A stretch of 59,995 nucleotides of DNA from Lingula anatina (taxonomy: Eukaryota > Brachiopoda > Lingulata > Lingulida > Lingulidae): assembly GCF_001039355.2 (NCBI RefSeq), contig NW_019773515.1, positions 384,376 through 444,370 of the forward strand, in the 5' to 3' direction. The position numbers and the translations under genes are program-made. Positions 1-11,490 of the stretch are shown one piece after another. Within the stretch, counting starts at the first letter, position 1, and the number at the start of each line of letters is the position of its first letter. A model generated the notes under the pieces. It ran no database searches. It was given only the letters and a program-made list of their open reading frames with translations, and had not been told where the DNA came from.

Positions 1-520
1 TTTTTATTAATTGCATATAAAAAAGTAAATTCGATGGAGCAAAGTTTATCAAGCTATTAAATGTGAGCGAAATTTTCTAAAGAGACTACTAACGCAAAAA
101 CTGTGTTGTTATTTGGCAAGAGAGAAAAATGTCAAATTCACACAAGGTTTTGGTCCATTGGTTAATTACACAACCAAAAAGTGATTTTCCATGACGCAAA
201 CTGGACTTAAAATTTTTCTTATACACTGCAACAGAAAGATGTTTTTAAATAAAGATATATATGTGTTAAGGACGTAATAAAAGTGTTACTTTTTTTTTGT
301 CAATCAGACAGTCAATCAAATATTCAATATTTCCATATTAGGCAAATTCTGCAAAAGTATTTTATTAACGAAGTAAAATGGGTTTAATTTACGATTACCC
401 AAACGATGGTGGAAATAAAATCAGTAAACTGGCGTTTCGTGAGGAGAGATAGAAAATAAATACGTAGTACTTGGTATTCATATGAAAGAATAAGCAACCA
501 ACTCGTCGCAGTCCCAGTGA

Positions 521-757
521 CCCCATTCCCATTGACACCATCGGTCTACGAAGATCGAGCCAACTCCGCGGAGACTCTTTCTGAGTTCAATCAGCTTAAA
601 TGAATAGCACACCTCCTCTCGTACAATCACCGGCTTTTCTGTATTCGCCTTAACGCCAGGAGGAGACATGTCAATCTCTCAAACTGATTGCATTCAACTA
701 GAGTTCCCGCGGAGTTGGATCGATCTGCGTAGACCGATGGTGCCAATAGGAGTGTGG
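521..757. mobile_element. Palindromic MITE-like element (GATCGATC family)
   Basis: The stretch at about 522-600 reappears inverted at about 681-757. Both arms contain CACCATCGGTCTACG followed by a GATCGA-type word and CCAACTCCGCGG. Imperfect arms of about 75 bp around a short centre fit a non-autonomous inverted-repeat transposon. Related sequence occurs near 24471-24661, 31152-31370 and 43060-43100, and more distantly in the granulin introns. No coding capacity and no clear target-site duplication were seen. Confidence 0.65.
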
Positions 758-962
758 CTTTTAACACAGCCACTTGAGGCTAGGCATTATACGTGCTTCT
801 ATTAACATCTGGTCAGTAATGCTCGGGTTGCATGGCAAAGCATGGAGCATATAGAAATAAACTATGAAGCATGAGTCCACATCGCTTAAAAGATGTATTT
901 AAACGAGCGTTGTGTGTATTTGACCTGAGACAAGCGAACCATTCCTGTTCTGCGGGATTTGA

Positions 963-1525
963 TAACCTTAGAGCGCATTCTCAACGAATTAAGCCAGGCT
1001 TTACAAAGCCGGTGACCTAAAAATGGCGGACGTACATGAAAGAAAAACCGCCTAATCTTTTAATAGTCTCTCCGCCTCCCCACACGTCGTCCCTGCGGGG
1101 TACAGTAATTAAATCTCGGCTCCGTTCGTCATGCGGAAGCTACCTGAGAAATATTAAGTGCGCATGCTCATCAGTTAAACTCGTGGTGAAGAAGGCATGG
1201 CGGCTGAAGGCGATCGAAGGAAAAAAGCTCTTCTGTTCTATTATCTTTGAAAACAGAGACGAAAAAGGAATAATTTGGCCCGTAGAGCAGCAATGAATCG
1301 ACTATCTAAGGAGATAATATCACCAGAGATATTCACGGAAATATTAATGTTCGGAGCCGAGATTTAATTACTGTACCCCGCAGGGACGACGTGTGGGGAG
1401 GCGTGTGAGAGGCGGAGAGACTATTAAAAGATTAGGCGGTTTTTCTTTCATGTACGTCCGCCATTTTTAGGTCACCGGCTTTGTAAAGCCTGGCTTAATT
1501 CGTTGAGAATGCGCTCTTAGAGTTT
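963..1525. mobile_element. Foldback element with long near-identical arms
   Basis: The left arm (about 968-1124) and right arm (about 1352-1521) are reverse complements over about 157 bp with almost no mismatches. The main difference is an 11-bp insertion in the right arm near CGCCTCTCACA. The shared arm includes AATTAAGCCAGGCTTTACAA and GCGGACGTACATGAAAG. The spacer of about 225 bp carries an open frame fragment with no recognisable domain. TTTGAT occurs at 958-963 and again at 1531-1536 and could be a target-site duplication, but the extreme ends do not pair cleanly. Such similar arms indicate a recent insertion or arm homogenisation. Confidence 0.8.
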
Positions 1526-2715
1526 CAAAGTTTGATGCCAACATTATATTTCATACCAGTTGTTGAGGTTGTCTAGAGATCAGAGGTGAGACTCAGCCTT
1601 GTGGTTATCCTTCTCTATCTCTCGTATAATAAATACAGATTCCCAGTGACACACACACCATTTGTCTCTCATTATAATAGGACTTTCTTAGTCGCGTAGC
1701 AAAATTAAAAACAAATGCGTCACGTGTCCACGATTTGTTGAATAACAGAGCAAAAAGCAACAAAAAATGAAGCTTTGCGTACGAGAAAGTTTGTGTTCAA
1801 ATGTAGACAAAGCATTTTGTCGTTAAGTAATTGCAAGTAGGTTGCAAGTGTGCCAATCGTTATTTATTTATTATCAACTTTATTTACTACTGTCCTACCA
1901 AACCTTTTAGAAAGTACCAAAATTATTTACACATTTTGAGTCTTTTTCAAACAAAATGCAGCCAGAATGATCATCTTTGCTCGTGTTTCATGTGATCATA
2001 GCAGTCGTTGTCAAAGTACATACTACCGGTAGTTTATCTCAGTAATGAACAATACAAATTATTGATGGGTCCACACAAAGACATCTGTAGCTTTGAAAAT
2101 TATGAATGTTTTAATAGGATAATTGCAAAGTGCCATGATTGCCGTTTTACATGTTTAATAATAAGTTGCTTTTTATCGTGGTAATCGTCGAGGGTTATAA
2201 ATGTGTGTTTTCGCCCTTCAAACATACACTCCGGCTTAAAGTGAAAAGGGAAGACAGACTACGGTAGGTGGTTCCAAGAGTTTTTTTTAAGAAGAGGGTT
2301 TGGCCTTTAAAATACGTCGAACTTATGTTTCGTCTGTTCTTTTTTTATTTCACCGAACTTCATGATTATTGCCTTCACGCGCCTATTTCCTTTTTATAGA
2401 AGGGAAGGGAAGTTATCGAGTTTATAGGGCAAATAGGAGTCATTTTTGGGCGTAGATAGTAAGAACAGTGGGGTCTGTACAAAACTTAGCGTCGAAATCT
2501 AAAGACAAGGACTGACGTTGCTCTGATCCGACACCAATTTTAGATAATTTTACCATAAAATCAGCTGAAGTTTATGTCATTTTTGACTATCATTTAATAA
2601 CGATTAGTGTAAGAAATTTTAAGACACCTCTCAGTTGTGTCTAGATATGTGCCCTGCCTCCCACGCCCCATGTACGCTACTGGTAAATTTAGACAAAAGG
2701 AACACTATACTTCTG

Positions 2716-2718
<3 letters not shown>

Positions 2719-2754
<36 letters not shown>
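2719..2754. repeat. (TG)n microsatellite
   Basis: Uninterrupted TG dinucleotide tract of about 36 bp. Confidence 0.95.
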
Positions 2755-2756
<2 letters not shown>

Positions 2757-3150
2757 TATCCAACCAAATGCCGGCATATAGTTTCAAATAGTATAGGCCT
2801 AACTAAGAGAATTATCAAAAGGCATTGCTTAGTATTACCCGAAAATGATATTTGAAGGGATTTTTCTGCTAGCTTCCTATATGTATTTACATGGGGCAGA
2901 AAAGTAGGTCACAGTAGTAGGTTAACTTTCTGACCAAAAATTTAAAGAAAGGGGCAGTCTAAAGCTCTTTTATGGCTGATCCAGTGATTTATTCAGTTTA
3001 TCCCTTTATTTGAGTTGTACAAGGAACTAGTAGAAGTGGTTTATATGTGTTACTGAGAATCCACACCATACCGATGTTAGGTTAATATGTACCTTTAAAG
3101 TCGCTCGTAAGATTTGCGGACTTTTAATTTTAAGTCTTCTTGGATACAGC

Positions 3151-3478
3151 GCATTTCAGGCCTACCCAACTACCAGAAGCGGCACCTACGGATCCTGAAT
3201 AAACCGGTATATCAGACCACACTACCCGTTTTCAAGGTGTGTGTCAGATCGCATTACGGAGTATCATACCCCATCACAAATTTTGTAGGCCTTCCTGTCA
3301 TCCGGGTATCGCTTAGGATCATCGCTATCACATCGCGCGCCAGGCAAAATGGGTGAAGTGGCTGATACTCCGTAATGCGATCTGACACACACCTTGAAAA
3401 CGGGTAGTGTGGTCTGATATTCCGGTTTATTCAGGATCCGTAGGTGCCGCGTCTGGTAGTTGGGTAGGCCTGGCATTT
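3151..3478. mobile_element. Palindromic MITE with 6-bp target-site duplication
   Basis: Arms 3157-3266 and 3363-3472 are reverse complements over about 110 bp with few mismatches. They begin CAGGCCTACCCAACTACCAG and share GGCACCTACGGATCCTGAAT. The element is flanked by the direct repeat GCATTT at 3151-3156 and 3473-3478, so both ends are well defined and the element is 316 bp long. The overlapping open frames on the two strands are the same arm read in each direction, not genes. Confidence 0.85.
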
Positions 3479-3828
3479 TCTCTTACTCCGTCTGATAGAT
3501 ATGCTGCCGTCTTCTCAGGTGGTATTTGGTTGAATTCATACTGTTATTTGGAATATGTTACTTGCTAATTACAAATATGCATTGACATTTTTTTCTCATT
3601 TACTTACTTATTTTGAAAATACCTATATTAGTTGAATATCATTACCAAACCAATGTCCAACGCATTTTTCCATTTAGAAAAAAAGGTGCAAAAATCTTTT
3701 TTTTTTTTTTCAAAATTGAGGGTCATTTTTTCTAAGGATGTGTTTGCATTAGAATTATAAATAATAATTCTTATGATAATTCAGATTAAAGCCGACAGTG
3801 AAGTTCCTGACTAACCGTTATCTCCACC

Positions 3829-5220
3829 ATGAGAAGACTCTTGTTGCTGATGGGACTAGCTTTTATGGCGGCAACCGTGGACGGCGGGTTGCTTAAAGCA
3901 TCAAAAGGTGCGGTATATAAAGACAATGGTTGTTTATAAACTATGCAAAAAAGCATCCCTGTCCTGTTTATATTAGTAATAAAGCCGTACAAATGCCACA
4001 GGTTTCACAAAACCGTTGCCTAGCTCTAACGACAAGAAATGTTTTATTGCAACTCCCTTAGCACTTCAGCGTCATTTATGTTCACCCGTCATCATGTTGA
4101 TCGCACAATGCAAGGGGATGATGCAAAAAAAACAAAAAAAAAAAAAAAAAACAAAAAAAAAGAAAAAAAAGCAGGATGCACTGTGAGGTTATTTTTTTTC
4201 AGGAACGTTGAGATTTAGCAAGAGCACCTTTCTGAGTTGTATGGCGAAAAAAATGCCCCGTGGAGTGAGCCGTGCAAGCATCGTCGAGTGCAACAATCAA
4301 TATCCTCAGCCGCAACTGTTCCGGTTGTTCAAATGGAGAAAGTGTTTAAGGGAGGAAACAGGAATCAAAGTGGGAGTTGTCAAACTTTTGCTCTCACTGA
4401 TCAGGTGCATCGGACAAGGTGAGAGAGAGAGAGAGCTTAGAATCTGATCAAATAAGTGGTAGAGATGAAACCAACTCTTAATTATTATTATTATTATGAT
4501 GATGATGATGATGATGATAATGATGATTTTGCATTTGGTTAATTAGTTAACAACCTAACTCAAAACGTTATAGACGGATTTTGATAAAATGTTCAGGATG
4601 GGTCAGAAAGTGACAAGCTTAGAATCGATTAGATTTTGAAGTGTTCCATCAATCAATGAATGATTTTTTTGTAAAAACTAAGCTGCCGTGGGCTGCGCTC
4701 TTTAAGTGCTTTTCTCGGTATTGTCATTATCAATGTACTAGAGATCCACCGAGAGTATGGTATCATTACACGTTAATCATGGTCACTACACATACAGTAT
4801 GTACAACAACCCATATTATGCCGTACTCATGATACTGCTGGTACAACCAAACCAGACAGAAGAGACGGAAAGACAGACGTGCCAACAGCTTGGTAGAGAC
4901 TGATACCAAACGGTTGGGCGATTTTAATAAATTTTAAATTCCTTCTGTTACTTGAAGTCTTCTATGGTTTCAGCCACGACGGTTGTCTATGGCGACCCAT
5001 ACGAGGAGACGCTAGATAAGGAATACGCGGTGTCCGTGAGTTCGTCGTGCAAATACACTCTCAGTAAGTGCTCGGAGTCCAGTGACACTACGTACGAGAT
5101 TCAGCTTAAAGACAGCTCCGCTTCTCACCCTGGTGGGAAGACAGTGATACAAGAAGTTACCGTGGTAACGCGCGCCGGAACTGTCACCTGCAACGTAGAC
5201 GGAACCACCCGAATCGTGAG

Positions 5221-5268
<48 letters not shown>

Positions 5269-6676
5269 ATGTAATGACTTGGGGAGAAGGCGAACACGTT
5301 TCAAATAAATTTTTCAATTCAATTATCTTAATATTTACTTATTTTCTATGTATTTGAAAGCTGGTTTTTAATTATTGAAAATACCATGGCTAGTAACCTT
5401 GATTATGTGTCAGACGCGTGAGTGTAGGCCTACTCATTATATTCTGAACATTATGCACAAGAATGCAATGGGACCTAAGACCTTCAAAGATTTGAAATTG
5501 TAGGTTGTCGTTGTAAATGTTTCTAAATATGGGACACAATGTAATACAAGTACTTGTGCATGTAGTTGTAACCTGCCGGTTCACCCAAACTCCAACAGAC
5601 CCCTCTGTCCGTTGTGTCGGTATATATTAAGAAAAGGAACGGCACATTCAACAGTGTAAACTCTAAGCGAAAACTGCGAAAGGACAGTTCCAAATGCCAA
5701 TTATTATTGATGGTCATTGGTGAAATGTCCAATATCTTAAGACCGTAATTTTCTTCTGTGTTTATTTATTTATTCATCACACACATCTATACCGTGTCTA
5801 TAAACATACATGTTCATGTGTTTAAACAGGGTAACGACAACCACGGCACACACAACGTGACTGCCGAGCAAAGCGGATTCGTTGAAGTTCATCACATCAC
5901 TGAAGATGGAATGTCTCGGCTGCTTATGACTTTTCAAAACATCCCGAACCTGGTGGTAATAATGAACACCAACCCTGGCGAAAATGCACATAAGCTGTTC
6001 CTCACCATTCCACAAGGCTGCGAGTAAGTAATACACAAGTTTATACGTGTACTCAGTCTCAGTCTTATCATTTTTATTGTCCCTCCTCCTCATCTGGTCC
6101 CTCAACACTACTCCCGGCCCCTCCCCTCTTTATTTCATGATCCCTCCCCCTCTCCCTTCCTCCCCATCTGCCCCCCTTCCCCTTCTTCCTCATATGACCC
6201 CTCCCCCTCCTCCCGGCCCTGCACCTTTCCTCTATATATGACCCCTCCCCCTTTTCCCGGCCCTGCACCTCTCCTCTATATATGACCCCTCCCCCTTTTC
6301 CCGGTCCTGCACCTCTCCTCTATATATGACCCCTCCCCCTTTTCCCGGCCCTGCATCCCTCCTCTTTATATCACCCCTCCCCCTTTTCCGGTCCTCCTCT
6401 CCGTCTGCTCGCTTCAACCCTCCTCCCTCTTCACCCATCCTATCCACGCTTCTCTTCCTCCTATTCCTCCAATCCTTTGCCTCTTAACTACTGCTGTTTA
6501 CACCAAGTTCATCTATTATTTTTTTCAATTTAAATTTATTCAGTGTGGCGGCCCAAGGGGTGCTAGGGGCCGTGTTCCACCAGTCCACCGTTCACCGTAC
6601 CGGTTGTGATGGCTCAGTATTCGACTCCAATGAGCCAGGATGGGTGGCGAATTTAGTGAACAGTTGCTGCGTGTAA
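3829..6676 (+). CDS. Secreted protein with divergent VWFD/ITIH-C-like domain (5 coding exons)
   Basis: Joined exons 3829-3907, 4203-4418, 4974-5215, 5830-6023 and 6544-6676 give 287 codons plus TAA. Every boundary is GT-AG and the phases agree (1, 1, 0, 2). The start CACCATGAG is a good Kozak match and is followed by a signal peptide (MRRLLLLMGLAFMAATVDGG). Residues 27-98 form a basic segment with four cysteines that I do not recognise. From about residue 102 the pattern YGDPYEETLDKEY, then SSCKYTLSKC, resembles the start of a von Willebrand D domain. Near residue 248 QGVLGAVF resembles the GLLGQFF-type motif of inter-alpha-trypsin inhibitor heavy chain C-terminal domains. The usual CGLCGNFNG core is absent, so the fold assignment is tentative. 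The role is extracellular; the specific function is unknown. A further exon near 9362 probably carries the 3' UTR. Confidence 0.75.
4484..4527. repeat. ATT/GAT trinucleotide microsatellite
   Basis: Runs of ATT followed by GAT repeats in intron 2 of the VWFD-like gene. Confidence 0.85.
4554..4735. repeat. Dispersed repeat, copy 1
   Basis: A stretch with CAAAACGTTATAGACGGATT, AGAATCGATTAGATTTTG and CTTTAAGTGCTTTTCT recurs in diverged form at about 11308-11490. It lies in intron 2 of the VWFD-like gene. No terminal repeats or coding capacity were recognised. Confidence 0.6.
5226..5265. repeat. (GA)n microsatellite
   Basis: GA tract of about 40 bp starting about 10 bases inside intron 3 of the VWFD-like gene, directly behind the donor at 5216. 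Confidence 0.95.
6150..6390. repeat. 44-bp pyrimidine-rich minisatellite
   Basis: The phrase TATATGACCCCTCCCCCT recurs with starts about 44 bp apart (GACCCCT near 6196, 6240, 6284 and 6328, then a diverged copy near 6372). About five copies lie in intron 4 of the VWFD-like gene. The strand is almost pure C/T. Confidence 0.85.
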
Positions 6677-7570
6677 GAGAACCGGGTACGTTGACCTTTT
6701 TTATTTGTAGCCTACATTTACATTGTACATTTAATAGCTTGAACCTATAGGGAGGGTAAAGAACGTTACTCATCTCAAAGTTCAGTAACTTAAGCAGTTT
6801 TCAAGATATTCCGACGGAATTTTGACCACTGTTGGAAAATGTTGTTTTTTTTTTAAGTAAATGCTAAAAAATACCATGACTTTACCTTAATAAATGAAAA
6901 ATTTAAGTAAAAACGCCTTTTTGACGAGTGTCATTTTATTTGTCATGAAATTTTTCAACATGTGTCTTTTATTTGATCATAATATCAAAACTTTTGCACT
7001 TAAACACTTTGAATTATCAGGGTTGACTACGAATAATGTATCAAAAAGGTGTGTATAATTTCAATCCAAATATTTGTGAACTGTTGGAGTTAGTGAACTA
7101 TAAAACTATTAGAAAAATAATTACAGCTCAACAAGAAACTAATGGTTAATACTGTATAATAAAGTAAATTATTCCTAACCACATACAAAATGACATAAAA
7201 TCTTTAAACAATCTTAGTACACTGGAAAATATAAGCTAACGCGACAGTTTTGAATGATAATTTATTAAACACCTAATGATATCCAAACAAATAAGCTATC
7301 GAAAAGAGGAGATAAGTAAAAACATCCGAATAAACATATAACTAAAAGCATGGAATGTAAAAAATGAAAAAGTTAATTACTTAAAATAGATACATAAATG
7401 ATACTGCACAATAAATGATACTGCACAATAAAGGGTAGAACCAATGCCCTCCTAAATGTCATCATTCATTTGTGCAAGTTCCGTCTCTTTTAAAGATTCA
7501 TATTAAGCGAGTACTCATGTCAAAATTTTGCCCCTAAACCCGACCAAATACCAATATAACGTATACAACG

Positions 7571-7782
7571 TACACTGTAAAAACAGTGTTTAGCTCTGAG
7601 ACACATTTCTAAGCGCCTGTTTTGTCTCATTTTTTCCACGCGTTGAGCACCTAAGCACGTTTAGCCTATTAACATGTTACACGCTTTGACGTGCTTGACG
7701 CCTAATAAATGTAGGGTGTATTTGTTTAACTTTAAGATTGTAACGTTTTCATGATCAACTGTTTCAGTCACTCTCTCTCACA

Positions 7783-7813
<31 letters not shown>

Positions 7814-9003
7814 GCGAAGTCACGGTCACCTTTAACTGCTATAGCTATCTTTATCTATAAACAGGATATCGTGAACTGTCAACATAGTTGATCCACACCA
7901 TCATCTTTACAGCAGGACTTATTCATTCTTGTGTTAGCTGACCTTGCGAGGAAGTTAATTGGAATATATTTCTGAAAAACAAGTTAGGAAAATTCACTAG
8001 TTTACTAAAGACACGAAACAACTATCACTTTTACTTTAAAACATTTTTTTCATATTTTGATAAAATGCGTTAAGGTATTGATGTTCATTTATTTTTTCCG
8101 GAAGTAATGAACAATAGAACATCAGGATGATGGTGGGGTGTTCATTATAATGGTTTATTTAAGCTTTCATTACATGCTGGTTATTTTGGTAACGATAGTC
8201 CGAATATTTTTCAAATCGCACCGCTCTAGTCGCCGACTAACCCAAGCCCATTTTGGAATTAACCGCTAACTGTAGTTCATACAGCATAAGACGTGTTTTG
8301 GTGATTAAAAAAAAAGTTTTCAAAACATTAAATAATGTTTTTAGCTTATAAAAATGCAAGGGCATCATTTTGCATGGAGTTAAAAACACCCGTAACGTTA
8401 CCATGACGTTATTCTATACCATCACCATCATGTAACCAGCTAATAACGTCGTGAAAACGTTATTTGTTATTTTGATTATTACTTAATAGGCCTATTTTAA
8501 ATAATCACACGTTACTGCAAGGAAGGACACAACGCCTTCGAGCAGGCTGCTTCTCGCCTCCAACCGCCCCATATGTTTACAAGGGGAAGTGTAAAGCAAA
8601 ATTGTTGAGTCTTGTAATAAACTTGTTATGGGATCGTTTATATGGGATTGTGAAGCATTTTTTTCTGTGACGAGCTTGAAAAGCTAAACATGTTGTTTAG
8701 CAGCTCCACGCGTTAAGGAATTCCACACCTATAGCAGCTCCATATGTTTAGCAGCCTCACGCGCTTAGCAGGGGAAGTGCTTAGCCAATGTGCTTAGCTT
8801 GTGATAGACTTGTTATAGAATCATATGCCGGTGAGGCTAAACACATAGCTAAACGTGTAACAATACCAACGTGTCTAGCTTTTTCTTCTGTGAAACGTTT
8901 GAAAAGCTATACGCGTTTAGCATTTACACAGATTTCTAAATGCGTATAGGTGCCTAACGTGTGTTTTATGTATTTAAATGCTAAACACTGTTTTTACAGT
9001 GTA
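7571..9003. mobile_element. 1.4-kb non-autonomous DNA transposon with 24-bp TIRs
   Basis: A perfect 24-bp inverted repeat beginning TACACTGTAAAAACAGTG and ending in TTTAGC lies at 7571-7594 and 8980-9003. The interior has no transposase-like frame. The right part (8680-8970) has many short copies of GCTAAAC / GTTTAGC and ACGCGTT words, like subterminal transposase-binding repeats. ACACTGTAAAAA-type ends are common on animal DNA transposons; the superfamily cannot be named here. No clear target-site duplication was found. Confidence 0.7.
7773..7816. repeat. Compound (CT)n(CA)n(CG)n microsatellite
   Basis: CT, CA and CG dinucleotide runs follow one another directly, inside the 7571-9003 element. 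Confidence 0.9.
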
Positions 9004-9361
9004 TACAGTTTAAAATAGGATAACTATAAATAAATGCCACACAGGTTTGTTAATTTATTTCCCGGAAAATGGTATTTGCAAAGATTTTTCTGCTTTCCTT
9101 CTGGATAAATTTATGACTAGAAATGCGAAGTATGTACAGCTCCAAAACTTTTTTTATGCTACCCGAGAGATTAATTCCAAATTTATTGACACGTGGATGC
9201 TACTTGTGTCTTGTAAGAAACTGACACCAGTAATACATATAAGTTGCAGGGCATTTACTCTGTCTTCATATAAACCTTTCAGAGGCAGAGTTTTTCTGTA
9301 AAGGTCTTTTTTTCTGTTAAGGTATAACAAATTGTAAATTGCACAATGTCTTTTCTTTCAG

Positions 9362-9835
9362 ATAGCTCTGGTATATATAATGTTGGGCCTATGGAATCGA
9401 CCAAGCGTTGTCCAGTCGTGTCGCTCGTTTAAGCTTTGGCAGCGAGCTAATCAAATGTTCTGAAGACCATCACGTGATCATGAACTGGAATCGCTTTTAC
9501 GGACTGGACGAGATGTTCAATTAATGGGGACTTCACATTCTTAAGGAAAGGCAATGAGATTTAGTATGTTATTTTATTTATTGATAATATGACGAGGACC
9601 TCAATTTCATTTCGACTTTGGTTGAACTGTCGACTTTTGGATGAACAATCTGACCCTAACTCTTGCATGTTGCTTGAAATGTTATTTCTCTTAGATAAAT
9701 TTTGTATTTAGACACTCAGGGTAGTTCTGGTATTAGAAAGCACAGACTGTAGACTGAAAAATGGCAGAAAGTTTTTTTGTTCTTGCAAGTGCACAAGTCA
9801 AACCTGAGAATAAATGCACAGCTCTGATGGATGTG
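9362..9835 (+). other. Probable 3' terminal exon / 3' UTR of the VWFD-like gene
   Basis: A strong acceptor (polypyrimidine TCTTTTCTTTCAG) ends at 9361. AATAAA lies at 9809-9814 with a GT/T-rich stretch just downstream, as at a cleavage site. Splicing from the GTAAGA donor at 6673 joins GT to ATAG and stops at once, so the protein end would be unchanged and this exon would be untranslated. In another frame, however, the exon reads coding-like sequence (see findings). Confidence 0.5.
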
Positions 9836-10576
9836 TCGCTATTTTGGTTGTTTTTTAAATGGGATTTCGATTAAGAATTTATTCTTTAATATTAATTTAA
9901 AAAATCGATTTATGCGTGCGTATGCATGCAATTTTTAGTATTACACCACGCATTCCAGGATAACCTTGTTCTGGAACTGCATGTGCATGATTTACGATTA
10001 TGTCACGATATTCCAATATTTGATTATTCTTTCATCACACAACAAGTAATCTGTCCCTAAATGTACTTCACTGAAATAAAACAAGTACTAAACCAATCAA
10101 TCAATCAAGGTATCGGCCCTTTTGATAAAAGAACTCCAGAAAGCACGGAGAGGTACCTTGTTTTCACTACAAATAGTGATCTAAAAGTTTCCTCACTTCG
10201 TATATCCCCACTTCTTAATTCACAACAGAATGTTCAACAGGTCGCCCTCATGAAATCAAATTAGTCGCTAGAATGATACACTGGCAACAGCTTGCCATGA
10301 AACAGAAGGTGATCATATATATTGAATTGAGGCAGAAATGACGATTAAACCAGTAAATGTAACTGAAATCAAAAACGTACCACCGCGTTGTATAATATAT
10401 GAAGTTTATATCATTATATTGTTCAGGTTGTTTATTTGATTTGCAGCCTTCGCCAGTACACATTTATAGTGTTATTTAGTCCAAAAATTGTCATCTTAAT
10501 GGTTGTAACATGTCTTCAGACAGGTCGCCTTACTGTCCTGTCTGCCATGATTTGCTATTTAACAGCTTTTTCACTG

Positions 10577-10620
10577 CCATGTATGTATGTATGTATGTTT
10601 GTATGTATGTATGTATGTAA
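10577..10620. repeat. (GTAT)n microsatellite
   Basis: About ten near-perfect GTAT units with one GTTT interruption. Confidence 0.9.
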
Positions 10621-11307
10621 GCCAATGCGCGCGCGCGAGTGTGTGCCAAATAAGTGTCACCCCTAACGCAATGCGTAAAGTGATACAGAGAATCACGTCA
10701 TGAACCATGTTCTTTATTCAACTTTTAAAAGGGTATTTTCACAAAAATTTATTGATTGTACCACCAATAAATGAACTACTGTAGCCATATTAAAAAAACA
10801 AAGCCATATTGTAGTATTTTGTAAAGTATTCTCTGGATTGGCGGACGCGCCTGTCGAGTGTGTGCGTGGAGTCAAAAAGTACTGTTACGTTTTCGCAGTG
10901 ATGGCGTTCCACAAACGGTGCAAAGATTATATGAGATCATTTTGTTTGCAGGCTTATCCCTCAGTTATCCATTTCTGAGGATATCCTACACATTCTTAAT
11001 TTCTTACCAGCTGTTCTCTAAACCCTTACGCGTCCATAAATCCTAACAGCACTGAGCTTGCTTGCTTCTTTTTTATTCTTCGTCCGTCGTGAAATAAAGT
11101 CATTGTACGCGTTGTTTCTAGAATTCCTAACTCGCATTTCTTTTTTCAATGAGACAGGAATAAAGTTTTATTTACTGTGGTTTGTGAATTGATTTCATTT
11201 TCCGTGAACTTTGATCACTACCCCCCCCCCCCCCCATGGGACGCTTTATGTATTTATGTATGTATGTACTCAGTATCTTCTGAACACTGTGTCCGTCCGT
11301 GATGCCA

Positions 11308-11490
11308 CTCTCAAAACGGTATGGACGATTTCAATAAACTTTTCAGAATTTGTCAGAAAGGAGATAACATAGAATCGATTACATTTTGCTGGTGAACAGT
11401 TAATCACTTTGTGAACAAGTTAATGGTGATAACTGCGCTTCCTTGACTGAGGTCACGCTTTTTAAATGCTTTTCTAGTTTTTACCTGATT
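11308..11490. repeat. Dispersed repeat, copy 2
   Basis: Diverged relative of 4554-4735. It shares CTCAAAACGGTATGGACGAT, AGAATCGATTACATTTTG and TTTTTAAATGCTTTTCT in the same order. Confidence 0.55.

Larger units (their letters stand above)
1..3828. other. Intergenic region with palindromic elements
   Basis: No convincing exon was seen on either strand. The stretch is AT-rich and holds three inverted-repeat elements (listed separately), a TG microsatellite and short A/T homopolymers. The short open frames inside it either lie in the inverted repeats or cross microsatellites. Confidence 0.5.
6677..9361 (+). other. Long intron or downstream region of the VWFD-like gene
   Basis: If the GTAAGA donor at 6673 is used, this 2.7-kb stretch is an intron ending at the TCTTTTCTTTCAG acceptor (9361). 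It is AT-rich and contains the 1.4-kb TIR element at 7571-9003. No coding exon was seen. Confidence 0.5.

Noticed and set aside
3114-3476. Two similar short frames on opposite strands sharing a GLPNYQ..HLRILNKP phrase
   Set aside because: They are the two arms of the palindromic element at 3157-3472 read in each direction.
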